A stretch of DNA of 64,000 nt. It comes from Lenzites betulinus. Its lineage: Eukaryota; Basidiomycota; Agaricomycetes; Polyporales; Polyporaceae. Below are positions 11,784-22,967 of this stretch, one piece after another (position 1 is the stretch's first letter; each line of letters starts with the position of its first letter). The stretch spans positions 1 to 64,000 of the forward strand of contig JABYQU010000038.1 of assembly GCA_022264855.1 (NCBI GenBank), given 5' to 3'. The position numbers were made by a program, and so were the translations under genes. Below the pieces are notes generated by a model. The model saw nothing but the letters and a program-made list of their open reading frames with translations. It did not search any database and was not told the DNA's origin.

Positions 11784-13686
11784 ATGGCCAAGAAATATCC
11801 GCTGCCTACCGTAGTCTGCTGGGAGTGCAAGAAGTCTTTCAAAGGCGAGCCTGCGTGTCAGAGTCACGCCTCGGCCAAACATCACCAGTGGCGGTTACCT
11901 ACCACACCTACCACACTCGCAACAGCACCGAAACCATCCTCCCCGGAGACTCCATTGGCACGTTACTTCCTGAGGTCTTCCACCTCCACCTCCCGTTGGA
12001 CCTGCGCGCGATGCGGGGAGTCCTTCGGAGCTGAGGTTTCCTTCGATCTGGTTAGTCTCTTTGAGCGAGATGCGGATATTTTTACCCCAGAGAGCTCACG
12101 CCTAGTCTTGGAAATAGCACTATCGTACGATGCACCGCAGCCCTAACAAGATATCCTCAGCCACTGGCTATACAGTTAGGGGTTTTGTTTGCTCTGTGTG
12201 CGACGCCGAGTTCGCGAACGAGGGCAGGCTTATTACAGTAAGTTTCAGAAGGATTTCCATATAAAGCATTTGCATCCTGATGTTATCCTATCCCAGCATC
12301 GAAAGTCTAAGAATACCTGCGCCCCATGCAATCTTCACTTCTCTGGCAAGCACGCACTGGGGGCACACCAAGAAACTTACCACTCTGTATGAGCCGCAAG
12401 CTGCTTCTATAGGCTGAGGGATAGCTGAACAAACTATAAAGGGTCCACGGAATACGACAACGACGTTCACTTCCACGTCGGGCGCAACAGGCCAAAGTGG
12501 AAGCATTGAACAGGTATCTTCTAACCGCATATGAACGAATACCCTACTTACTTGTTGCACAGGTGATAGAGCCTTGGAGCAAAGCAGTGTTGGAGCCGGC
12601 ATTGTCGACTTCTCATGCGGTCGCTCAATCATCTGTTCCTGAAGCTTTGGCTGCTACTCCCATCACCTTTGAAGACACTCTAACCGAGGGACTGCGCGAT
12701 GTGGAACAGCTAGCAGTATCAGTACATGTCAGTCCACTCACTCCCTCGGAGACTACCGTATCGGTAAGTGTATACTTTGCTCCGGGGCTACGTGGTTCAT
12801 GTCTCAAGCATGTGGCATACATCAGGAGCCACCTACGGCTTCTAGCGTCAGCAGTGTGTCGATCTTTTCAGAAGGCGAGACAACGCGAGGCCCAGTGGAC
12901 AGTGACGAATTCGACGATATTGCCTCAGTCGTCTCGTATGCCAGCACGGTGGAGGTATCACAGGAATTCATACCTTGTACCTCAAACACGGGAGGGAACC
13001 CGGAGTTATCTTCTGTCGAACACCTCCTCGCATTGGTAGGCAAGCAATACAGTGCCGAAGTAGCACGTCGTGTGCGGCAGATCCTCGAAGGACCAGCTTC
13101 CCAGGAATTGGACGGTCAGACTGGCGGGGCATTCCACCATGATGGAGTCCCGCATTCTCCCCTCCCAGAACGGGAGCGCTCTCCGCCGCTGGCCACGCCC
13201 CCTTCACCCTTCACAGACATATCATATTTCGAGGGAGAATACGACTTCGGGAGCGTGTCCGTGAAGGCGCCTGTCGGCCGGAAGCCGATGCTCACTGTAG
13301 ACGTGCAGGAAGCTCCTACGCCCACAACATCACTTGTCTACCGCGATGCTACTCCCACAGGTCGAGTGCAGTTAATCTGTCATGCTGTCGTCTTACTGAC
13401 TAGCGTATCTTGGGTCAAGGTGCCGGGGTCAGTGCTCCTCAAGACGTCGCGCAGAACGTCGTTTCCGTCTCCTACCATTGCAGAGCCTGCAAGAAGGATC
13501 CATGCGACATACCAGTTGCAACCATCTGTGGTCATATCTTCTGTCAGCGGTATGACTAGTCTCAACTTACCGAGCGGAGATTTGGCTAATATCGCATGCA
13601 GTTGTTTATGTCAAGAACTCGCTACAAACGGTTGTTGCCCGGCTTGCAAGAAAGTCTTTTTGTTGCGCTTGGATCTTACGGTGTGA
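11784..13686 (+). CDS. C2H2 zinc-finger plus C-terminal RING protein, tandem copy 2
   Basis: Eight exons (11784-12050, 12118-12237, 12297-12386, 12442-12513, 12563-12763, 12826-13360, 13420-13549, 13602-13686) give 499 residues. The first finger (VVCWECKKSFKGEPAC..H....H) resembles the start of copy 1. Three more finger-like units follow: CARCGESF, CSVCDAEF and CAPCNLHF. The second of these lacks an obvious last His. A long acidic, Ser-rich middle leads to a RING: CRACKKDPCDIPVATICGHIFC, then CLCQELATNGCCPACKK. The RING flank (xLLRLxL at the very end) matches copy 1. Copy 1 lies upstream in the same direction, so a tandem duplication with loss of some fingers is likely. Confidence 0.82.
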
Positions 13687-14984
13687 GTACGAGGCATGCT
13701 GAAAGGAAAGCTTCAAGTTTCAATGTAAATGTAAATGTATCTAGCAGTATCTGTTTCGATGTAACAGTATATTTATATACCGGCGAGCACAGCTGGAACA
13801 AGTGTGGTGGGTTATTCTCCCGGTATGTAAAGGCGTGCGACGTCACTAGTACTAGTAGGTTACTGTGCGAACTCGATCACGGTGAGATGCAGCACAAGTT
13901 CGGTCTTGTGTTTGGTGTACATGCTAGCACATTTAATTCTTTTGACTAAAACCTACGTCTCCTCGAATGCCGATGTAGTGCCAGTGGATCCAAGGTATTA
14001 CTCGACCTCACCGTTCTCGTGAGCGCTAACAACCTTCTAGTCACACCCAGCTCGGGATCTTCCGTGAGCCGCATTCCATGCCGAGTCGACTTTTCAACGT
14101 TGTCAGCCACCTCAACATCATCGTCCTACCGAGGGTCCAAATATACAGTGGACCGTCTTATGCCAACGGGTGCCCCGATGAAACACTACTAGGCATGGCT
14201 ACTCAACAATACTTGGCAAGACTTACTACCCTCGGGGTCAACGCCGCTTTCCTAGCGCATCTACGTATACCGCTGATCTGCTTTTATGATGTACTGACTT
14301 GCATCATAATCTTCAGAAACTTCAACACCGATAGTGTCAAGTCACGTCCTCAGGGCGGTCGGAGCACTCGGAGCAGGAACCGGACAGGAACGCTTGTGCG
14401 CAAGGAACGGCGCTAGCATCACAAGCCTACGAGCCAATTATGCTGCTATACAACAGCGCGGATTCCTGCCGACGTCCGTCATCCGCATCCTCCCGTGGCG
14501 CGATTCCTTTTCTTGCTCCCAACTGCTGCAAACGGCGGGGCTGATCTATAACGAGGCGGCCTCCGTACCTACACGCATCCTAAGGGGGAACTTTTATGAG
14601 TAAGCTCCAACATCCACGGATGTGGCCCTGGCCAAGGCTCAGGTGTGGTGCATTCAATGTTGTCCAAACTATCGGATAAACTAACGATCTGCGCGTGTAT
14701 GCCGCGTACGCACGCCCACACACCGAAGTTCCCTCCTATTCATATTTATGACGGAGAAACGAAGTATATGCTACTACCGTCATACTCACCACGCGCTCCA
14801 GAATGAGCGGATGATATTTGGGAAGGTTCTCCCATGTTTCGAGGCACCCGCCTTTCTGCCGTCGCATGTTGTCCACTCCGGCGCCCCCTGGAGCTCCCAC
14901 CGACTCTGTCGGCGGTCCAACTCCATGCAGCACGGATCTCTTCGCTCGGTAGATAAGATGAAACCACAGCTGCGCATCCTCATC

Positions 14985-14995
14985 TTATCAGATAA
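14985..14995. promoter_or_regulatory. paired ATCWGATAA-type GATA site
   Basis: TTATCAGATAA reads as ATCAGATAA on the plus strand and ATCTGATAA on the minus strand. This is the motif of fungal iron-responsive GATA factors (SreA, Fep1, Urbs1). It lies about 2 kb from the 3' end of FTR1, so its target gene is not clear. Confidence 0.45.
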
Positions 14996-15269
14996 ATTTT
15001 ACCTCGACCTGCCAAGACCCCACGCTCCGTGTTCTCGCTCCGCACCGCCGGAGCTACCGCTCACTCAGTCTCTCCGAGTCGATGGTCCCGCCCCGGTTAT
15101 GTTAACGGCCCCCACCGGCATCCACATCTCTACTTCGTTCGATCGACCAGGGCGTGAAGTCATCAACTCCCCGGGCCGCTCTCGATCCTCGAAGGTACAC
15201 CTTTGCAGCGCGACCCACTCCCCCGGCTCGCGCGAGGTATTTCAAAGTTCTGGTATTTTGAGGGTCGCG

Positions 15270-15278
15270 TTATCTGAT
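15270..15278 (-). promoter_or_regulatory. ATCAGATAA GATA site
   Basis: TTATCTGAT is ATCAGATAA on the minus strand, followed by another GATAA core at 15281-15285. A weaker relative, ATCGGATAA, lies at 14671-14679. Confidence 0.4.
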
Positions 15279-16994
15279 ATGATAAATCCGGTTCTAGCGT
15301 CGAAGCCCGTCAGACGCCGTCCGAAGTGTACGAGCAGCATGCGCGAGCTTCGAAGTTCGAATCTGTTCATCGTGCCGCCCGTCCTGCTGCCGTTGTGCAA
15401 TGCATGCGTGAGTTCCTCGTGCGCAGGAGGTGCTGCTAATTGGCAACAGGCTCAACCGTTCTGGCCGCTCCAAATACAGGCACGCATCCGTCTTTCCGTC
15501 GGGATACCGGACTGTCCCGCTCGTACAGCCACACTTCGCCTGCCCGATGTCCAATGTCTGTGGCGCCTCTCGAAACGCGCGCAGGAAGTGGCCACCCTTG
15601 GCCACCGCGCCTCGGTCGTTGTCCGTCGGGCGGGGGTGGGTTCGAGTCTCGACGCTCCATCTTGTACTTGGCGACCGCACCCACCCGAATATTTTCCCCG
15701 ACAATCGTCCAACGGCACCGAACGGCGAGCGCAGCGCAATGCACGCATCGATGTCTCTTCGTGCCGCCTTTCCAGAAGGCCGGCGCATCGCGGGTGCATA
15801 TGCTGCCGCTGCGTCTGCAGAACCCACTCGCCTCGCCAGCAAGCACCCTCGTTCACCCACGGCCAGATGCCCCAATTGTACGGAACGCAGCTGCGGCGGC
15901 CATGCAATATTACCAGCCTAGGCATACATACTCCGGGCCAGACCCGCGCTCGGGAGGATTCGTACCGCCATAGCAGACCTGCCGCCACGCCGTGTACCCT
16001 GAGCGAGATTTTAGACACGCAATCACTCGGGCTAAGACTGTAGCTGCAAACATTACTGCGGTCGCGCGCCGATCGAGTGGGCGCGCGGAGACGAAGGCGC
16101 GAAGGCGGGAAGAGACATGACATGGCGGCGGGATTGTCCAGGTCGCCGGCACGCCGCAGCGGCAGCTTCGCAGGCTTCTGTGAAGACCAAGAGGTGGCCG
16201 CTATGGTGGAGTCCGGAAAGCCCGCGGGGCATGCTGAGAGGCCCAATTGCCTAGTGGAGTTCAATCGTGACACAGAACGGTATCGCCAGCAAGCCCTCGT
16301 AGTTAGCCCAGGCACATATGCATACTGCAGTCGCCGTCATGGTACGAGAATTCCCCGTTTGAGATGTTCCTCCGAAGCTGACCGACCGCTGACCGACACT
16401 GTGCAGGCGATAGAACATCCGAAGCGTGCGGGCTCCCACAGTCTAGCTGTATCGAACGCAGAGAAGGTCGGGCAGCATGCCGTGCACGGCGTCGCTAGGA
16501 CGCAGAACGGCTTCCCGCACCACGCGCGAGGCCCGTCAGCTCCCGTGCGCCACGCAACTCTATCCCGCAACATGTGGCGGCGCGCGGTACTGGCACCGTG
16601 TGGCAGCGCAGACTTCTCTCGTAACAGGCGCGTGCGTACGAGGACCCATGACCGCCAGCGCATCCCCGTCCGAAGTTCAGCGACGCCGTAGGATCTTCGG
16701 GGGGACCTTCTATGCAAATCTCAACATCTCGCGGCAGCCCGTGCTTGCGCGGTTCGTGAACGGGAAAAGGGGCTCCGGGACGTGCGTCCCCGCCAGCCAG
16801 CCGTGGATGGATTAAGGCGTACAATACTACACACGGGAGCAGAGAACAACCGTTTTATCGCGTCGCAAACAAAGGAGACAGCCGCAAAAAGTGAAGAGGA
16901 AGGGAGAGAAGTAGGAAGTCGTAAGGACGTCTACGCCGTGGCCGCAGCCGTGACCATGATCATAATAATTTTACCGCCGGACGCGCAGGCCCCC

Positions 16995-18470
16995 TCAGGA
17001 GCTCGACGCGGGGACGGCGGCGGGGGCGTCCGCGAGGTCGCGCGCCTCCTGGCGCTGGCGGCGCTTGCGCCCCATGTCGCTCTCGCGCCCGAGCAGCTTC
17101 GTGCGGCCCTCGCGGAACTTGAGGAAGATGAGCGCGACGATGACCGCGAGCCAGTAGAAGATGTAGGAGAGCACGGAGCCGATCGTCGCCGAGTTCGTCC
17201 ACCCGAAGATGGCGGAGAAGATCGACCAGCCGTCCGAGTCGAAGTTGTTCTCCGGGTTGCAGCAGTCGAGGTGCCACACGTTGCCGCGCACGTCGTACGA
17301 GCCCGGGCCGTCGCCTCCTGCGTCGTCAACGTCTGCGCCGAGCCTGGGTACAAGGGGGGTGAGAAGGGACCGGAACAGTTAACGGAACTCGAGACGTACA
17401 GGTGGTTGAAGGCGTTGGTCTGGAAGGCCCAGACGGCCTTGGAGAAGAGACCCGCGCCGATGAGGAGGATGAAGTTCGTCATCACGACCATGAAGATAGT
17501 GAGGGCTGAATTTGTTCAGGTCAGTCTCCGGTATACGAACGCCCGTGTCAAGGTACTCACTAGTGCGGCTAGCGAAGGCGTAGATGAGGTAACCGCAGAT
17601 GAGACCACAGATGAGGCCGACAATAGCGGCAATCGGAATAGCGGTCGCAGACTGGCCGAGAGCAACACCACCGACGAAGACGACGGCCTCCATACCTAAG
17701 ACAAGAGCGCGTCGGTCAGTGTGTAGACTACGCGTCATAGTGGTAAATTACTTACCCTCGCGGAGCACGGTGATCAGGGGCAGAATGAACAGCACGTACT
17801 TGCCGGTCTTAGCACCCTTGTCGACAGCTGAGGCTAGGTGAGTAGCGGTCTAGAAGCACGGAACACGCTAACTGACCTTTTCCAGAGAAGGCGCGCTGAA
17901 GCTTTACCCGCCACTTGGCCTTTGCGCGGTCCATCTTGAGCATGGAGATACCCATGACGAAGATGATGAGTGAAGCAATCAGCTCGAAGATACCTAGAAG
18001 GAATATGTTCAGAAGGTGCGTTTTCCGCTCGGTCACGTGCGGCGCGTACCTTCCCAAAGCTCCTCGGACTTTGCCCACAAGTCGCTCGCCTGGGTGAACC
18101 AGACGGCGATGAATGCGGCACCGATCGCGAGGGCGAGGAAGAGACCGAGGAAGGCGCCGGCGAAGATGTAGAGGCGCATCTTGCGGAGGAGTTGCCTGTG
18201 GTTTGCCAGTGCAGCCTCGCCATCGGGGAGCTGGGGCACGTCGGACGAGTCGTGGTCGGAGCTGCCGGCCTTCTCGACCGGGGCCCCGTCCTTCTCGCCC
18301 TCGGGGGTGCCGGGGACGGTGGGCGCGCGAGGCTGGCCGGTGAGGATGCTCGGGTCTTCGTGCACGATCTGCTCGACGAGACCGAGGAGGACGGAGATGA
18401 TGATGGCGGCCTCGAGGGTCTCGCGGAAGACGATGAAGAAGATGGGGACGGAGAAGAGATTCCTGGCCAT
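16995..18470 (-). CDS. FTR1: high-affinity iron permease Ftr1
   Basis: Six exons (18470-18050, 17993-17877, 17833-17756, 17695-17561, 17505-17400, 17343-16995) join to 401 residues, the normal Ftr1 size. The protein starts MARNLFSVPIFFIVF and has about seven membrane helices. Both iron-transport REXXE motifs are present: RETLEA in the first helix and REGMEA, split by an intron, in the fourth. Loop 1 is acidic and rich in Pro and Asp. The last exon carries DCCNPENNFDSDGW and a basic, Arg-rich cytosolic tail. Ftr1 imports Fe(III) made by its partner Fet3 at the plasma membrane. FET3 lies head-to-head at 19367 and shares the promoter. Confidence 0.95.
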
Positions 18471-18651
18471 CTTGACTGTCGTGACCGGGGGCGGGCGGAC
18501 GGACTGTCTTGCTCTGGTCTGCACGCGTGCGGCGGGGGACTTTGAGGGCAAGAGAGCTTGCGGCACAAAGGGCGCGTGCGATGAGTATTATAGCGGCCTC
18601 GGGGGACGGCAGGCGAGGGGCGGGGCGAACGATCGGAAGGGGGACTGCACA

Positions 18652-18662
18652 TTATCTGATAA
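18652..18662. promoter_or_regulatory. palindromic GATA site TTATCTGATAA
   Basis: Contains ATCTGATAA on the plus strand and ATCAGATAA on the minus strand. It is 182 bases upstream of the FTR1 start. Confidence 0.65.
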
Positions 18663-18740
18663 TCCGAGAGCCAGCGGAGCGGTAACGGACGCGCGCGCGC
18701 CGTCTGGATTCGCCCGAGGACGAGGTCGGCCGGTCTCATC

Positions 18741-18751
18741 TTATCTGATAA
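18741..18751. promoter_or_regulatory. palindromic GATA site TTATCTGATAA
   Basis: Identical to the site at 18652 and 89 bases from it (start to start). Confidence 0.65.
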
Positions 18752-19075
18752 GGGGTCATCAGACTCGTCCCATCTGCCTTCGTCCAGACAGATGCCGGAA
18801 GAACATGCGGCAGAGATATTTCAGTGCGGGGGACGCAGCGCGCCCTGAATTACACGCGGCGATCGAGGTGCTTGTTTGCACTCAAAAAAGTGCGCTGGAA
18901 GTCCACCTGGACGGCCGTGAGAAGCCGGGCCGCATGTCGCGCGCGGGGTCGGACTGCTGGTGTTCTGGCGAGCGCGCGCGCCCTGGCGCACGCCGGCAGT
19001 ATGTGCGAGCGTGCACCAGGGATGCGGAGAGCAGGTGGGCGGGTCGGAGGAGCAGATGGTGCGGCGGAAATGGTA

Positions 19076-19084
19076 ATCTGATAA
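19076..19084 (+). promoter_or_regulatory. GATA site ATCTGATAA
   Basis: Perfect match to the iron-responsive GATA consensus on the plus strand, 283 bases before the FET3 ATG. Confidence 0.6.
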
Positions 19085-19127
19085 GACAGGCGCCGGGAAT
19101 CGGGGTGCGATCTGGGCGAGACTCGGG

Positions 19128-19138
19128 TTATCTGATAA
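19128..19138. promoter_or_regulatory. palindromic GATA site TTATCTGATAA
   Basis: Third copy of the same 11-base palindrome, about 230 bases before the FET3 ATG. Confidence 0.65.
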
Positions 19139-19366
19139 AATTTCTGATCAGGCAGGCTCGCGGGGAGGACGAGCAGGCCACCGCTCGCTCGGATTCTCTC
19201 CGTCGTCTGACCGCTCCTTCGCACAAATGCCGCCTCCTCATATTAGACCGCTCTCTGCCTCCCGCTCCCCCCGCCCGCCCCCATATCTTATCTCGTCCGG
19301 CCCCTCCCCAGGCCAGCATCTCTCCCCGCCTCTCCGTCGCGCAGAGTGCTGTAGTCCGCCCCCGAC

Positions 19367-21695
19367 ATGAAGTGGTCTGCGCTCGCCCTCCTCTACACCG
19401 CGGCACCCACCTTCGCCGCGGTCCACGAGATCTGGTGGAACATCACCTACGTCGAGAACGCCAACCCCGACGGCCTTCAGCCCCGCCGGGTCATTGGTGT
19501 CAACGGCACATGGCCGTAAGCACTCCCTCCGCGTCCTGGTGCAATTAGTAGCTCACATCCCGCGACAGCCCCCCGCCAATTGACGTGACGACCAACGACA
19601 CGCTGCTCGTCCATGCCACCAACTCCGTAGACCAGCCGAGCTCCCTCCATCACCACGGCATGTTCTTCAACTCCACCTCCTGGATGGACGGCGCCGTCGG
19701 CGTCTCGCAGTGGTCCGTGTCTCTGCCAATATCTCATTGATTGACGCTGACGCGAGTTGGTATGCAGTGGTATCCCGACGGGCGCGACCTTTGACTACGT
19801 CGTCCCCATCAACTCCTCGGGGCAGTGGGGCACCTACTGGGTGCACGCGCACGCATCTGTTAGTCCATTTTCCATCACAGTCCATCTTGGTACTCAACCG
19901 TTGTCGCATTTAGGGTCAATATGTTGACGGTCTCCGCGCGCCTGTGGTCATCCACCCCGAGAAGGAGGCGCACTCCTACGATGAGGAGTTCACCGTCGTC
20001 CTCGGCGACTGGTACCACGACGAGCACTCTGTCCTGCTCGACCAGTTCGTCAACATTGCCAACCCCGGTGGTGCCGAGCCCGTACCCGGTATGTTCTCAT
20101 ACAGCTGTAGTCGAGCATCATACTAACCAGCCGTTATACAGACGCTGCGCTCATCTACTTTGCGCAAAACGGCACCTACCTCGGCCCCAAGGCTGGCACA
20201 TCGCCCGACCCTGTTACCGGCGCGGTTGGCTTCAACGAGAATGCGACCCTCCCTTTCCAGCCCGGAAAGACCTACCGTCTGCGTATCGTGAACACGAGCG
20301 CGTTTGCCGCTTTCTTCTTCTGGATCGATGGCCACGACATGCGCATCATCGAGGCTGACGGTGTATGTACCGTCCAACATTATTGCTGCTACACACCATT
20401 AACATATCTTCGCTATAGGTTGACACTGAGGAGTCACCCATCGACCTTATCTCCATCACTGTCGCCCAGCGATACTCCGTCTTGGTTACTGCTCGCAACG
20501 ACACCAACGCGAACTGGGCTATCCACGCGAACATGGACACGGACATGTTCGACACCGTTCCCGACGCGCTTAACCCCAGTACGTCTTGCCCTGACAATCG
20601 TTTCGCAATTGAGGTGCTGATACATATTGCAGACGTCACCTCCTCCGTCACCTACGACAGCTCCGTGGATCTCACCGACCTCGGCGCGGTCGATGAGTAC
20701 CACGATGTCGACGACCTGTCCCTCGTCCCGATCCAGGTCAAGCCCCTCCCGCCCGCAGACCGCACCATCGAGCTCGAGGTTCTCTTCGACACGATGGCCG
20801 ACGGCACGAACCACGCCATGTTCAACATGGTCACCTACGACAGCCCGCTCGTCCCCTCGATCATCTCTGAGATGACGCTCGGCGAGAACGCGACGGTCGC
20901 AGGGGCGTACGGCATCAACGCCTACGTCCTCGACCACCTTACCGTTTTCGACATCGTCTTGAAGAACGGCGATGCCGGCAAGCACCCCTTGTGAGTCTTA
21001 GTGCACCCGCAGACATTAGAAGAGCATATGCTGATATCGTTTGCATGCAGCCATTTGCACGGACACAACATGCAGCTCGTCGGCCGCTCGACGGACTACA
21101 CCTCCGACGACCCCGAGCTCAACCCGCCCCTGAACGAGAGCCAGCCGAACCCCATGCGCCGCGACACCGTCCAGGTGCCCTCCATGAACTCGGTCACCCT
21201 CCGTGTCGTCGCCGACAACCCCGGCGCGTGGTTCTTCCATTGTACGTCCCCCGCCTTTGCTTCCACCCCGTATCCGCTGACGCGTCTTGCCCTCCCTTAG
21301 GCCACATCGAATGGCATCTCGAAGTCGGCCTCGCCGTCGTCCTCCTCGAAGCGCCCCTCATCGCCCAGCAGCGCGACGCCGTCCCGCAGTACGTGTACGA
21401 CCAGTGCGCCGCGCTCGGGCAGCCGATCTCGGGCAACGCCGCGGGCCACGCGTCCGCGACGGACCTCACCGGGCTGCCCACGGGGCCCTTCCCGCAGAAC
21501 AACGGCTGGCACCCGCGCGGGATCGGCGCGATGTTCGGCTGCGTGTTCACCGCCGTGCTCGGGATGGCGAGCGTGACGTGGTACACGCTCGGCGGGCACA
21601 TCTCCGAGGAGGAGATGGAGCACGAGGAGCGCGCGCACCAGGAGGCGAAGGCGCAGCGGGGGCGTCTCTTTGGCCTCATCAAGCCCCGCGCGTAG
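19367..21695 (+). CDS. FET3: multicopper ferroxidase Fet3
   Basis: Nine exons (19367-19515, 19569-19712, 19768-19858, 19914-20088, 20142-20362, 20419-20578, 20633-20990, 21051-21241, 21301-21695) give 627 residues. A signal peptide (MKWSALALLYTAAPTFA) precedes three cupredoxin domains. All four copper-binding blocks are visible: LHHHG, YWVHAHA, HPFHLHGH (split by an intron) and WFFHCHIEWHLEVGL. Near the C-terminus, GAMFGCVFTAVLGMASVTWY is a single membrane anchor followed by a short basic tail, as in Fet3 but not in secreted laccases. Fet3 oxidises Fe(II) to Fe(III) for Ftr1, which is encoded divergently next door. The pair layout and the anchor make ferroxidase the preferred call over laccase. 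Confidence 0.95.
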
Positions 21696-21959
21696 GCGGC
21701 GGCTGGCGTCGGTGCTGGGGTTGGTGTGCGGCGACCGCTGCTTGTGTAGTTTTTAATACGCTTATTATGACGATAAAAGGTCGGGGCGGCCGTGCGCCGC
21801 CTCCAGGGCTGTTGTTCCGTAGTACTTAGTAGACGACGAATTCTCTCCCTCTCTCGCGCACGTGTAGTATTCACGATCCTCTCATGGAATTTGACGAGCT
21901 CTCGGTTTCCTCGGATTTAATAATGTGTGTGATTGCTAGACAAGATACATATGTCCTGC

Positions 21960-22967
21960 TCAGCAGGAAGTGGGCTCGATGTCGATGTCGAGGTTCCCTT
22001 GCTGGAAGGAACCAGTCGGTGAGCTAGGTAGGATCAGGACTCGCGAGGGCACTCACGAATGTAGACAATGCGCTGCGCGCCGTTGTGGCAATGTCGAGCG
22101 CATTGACGCCGGGCTGCTCACAGGCCTCGATAGGACGGATTGTCTGCGGCAGAAGTGAGTAGGGTCGAGATCAGATGCGGCTCCCGCCGCGGACGGAGGT
22201 GAACGCACCCCGCCGAATTGGGGGATCTTGCAGAAGTTCGCCGGGTGGGTGGCGGGGCAGCTACGCAATAAGAAGCCATGAACTGATGTTCGAGTTGTGT
22301 GGTACGGTGAATAGGGCGTACGCGTCAACGATCTTGACCTTGATTGTCCGCCCCGTGCACGCCCCAGAAACTTCACCGTCAAGAGAGCCAGTGCCTGCGA
22401 CTTCATGTTAGCACAGTTGGTGACAATGCCCCGGTCGACGTACACCTGACGTTGAAGCACTGGGGATATTATAGCATCAGGTATCTCAGGTATCAGCAAC
22501 GCCTGCATCGAAACAAAGTCATGCAGCACCCTACCGTCCCGCATAGCTCCTCGTCGGGGCATGCCGCTGACAGACCACCCGGACCCGTTGGTGAGCGGCT
22601 ACGGACGACTATTGGGATGCAGCTTACGTCCGACGCAGTCCACGCAGGAGCCCGAGCCATTGCACTTGCTCGCGTCCTGTGTGCCCTGGCACTTTGCGCC
22701 CTGCCACAGGGGAGACAGGTCGCTCATCGCCGCGGCAAAGATCCCGCTGCCTTGCGCGTTCGTAGGAGGGAAACCCGCGCAGGCTACGGTGCTTTGGGTG
22801 CCAAACTGGTAGTGATAGCGCGGAGCATGGTAAACAATTGCGTCTGCGGAGAAAGGTGGTCAAGTACGACGTACGTCATTGAAGGTACTAACTCCGGCGA
22901 CGGCCTCCGTCGGCTCGATACTCCCGACGACGAGGAGTACGGCGGCGGCAAGAAGGGTGGGGAGCAT
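21960..22967 (-). CDS. secreted double-psi beta-barrel (barwin/expansin-like) protein
   Basis: Eight exons (22967-22889, 22843-22628, 22566-22535, 22459-22444, 22394-22322, 22260-22209, 22143-22057, 22001-21960) join to 198 residues. A signal peptide (MLPTLLAAAVLLVVG) is clear. The domain has CGTCFNVRC, then the core strand TIKVKIVDACPATHP, NFCKIPQFGG, and the end LDIDIEPTSC. The CGxC and TIKVKIVDACP blocks fit the DPBB fold of barwin, expansin-like and RlpA proteins, which bind or loosen polysaccharide or act as inhibitors. Two exons are only 32 and 16 nt. The first intron (45 nt) is the least certain junction. It is convergent with FET3. Substrate unknown. Confidence 0.72.

Larger units (their letters stand above)
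13687..16994. other. 3.3 kb gene-poor stretch with GATA-type sites
   Basis: No family is recognisable here. Long open frames exist on both strands between about 14.7 and 16.8 kb, but they overlap each other, are rich in Arg, Pro and Ser, and show no domain; high GC explains them. Around 14045-14170 one frame reads Ser/Thr-rich protein (SSYRGSKYTVDRL) and could be a gene remnant. Three GATA-type sites lie at 14671-15278. Confidence 0.5.
18471..19366. promoter_or_regulatory. shared divergent promoter of FTR1 and FET3
   Basis: Both iron-uptake genes must be driven from this 896-base region. It carries four ATCWGATAA-type sites, listed separately, plus a single TTATCT core near 19286. GATA repressors of the SreA/Fep1/Urbs1 family shut off iron uptake when iron is plentiful, so co-regulation of the pair by iron is a strong inference. 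Confidence 0.75.

Noticed and set aside
15640..15665. GGGTTCGAGTCTCG resembling a tRNA B box
   Set aside because: No pairing T-arm, no acceptor stem and no A box at the right distance.
14748..16043. 431-codon open frame on the plus strand in the gene-poor stretch
   Set aside because: Rich in Arg, Pro, Ser and Cys, no domain, overlapped by an equally long frame on the other strand; this is expected from GC-rich DNA.
17834..19548. Long frames opposite FTR1 and into the FTR1/FET3 promoter
   Set aside because: Antisense to a clear permease and low in complexity (Arg, Ser, Pro); no start or splice support.
19367..21695. Laccase as an alternative for the multicopper oxidase
   Set aside because: It has a C-terminal membrane anchor and lies head-to-head with FTR1; laccases are secreted and lack the anchor.
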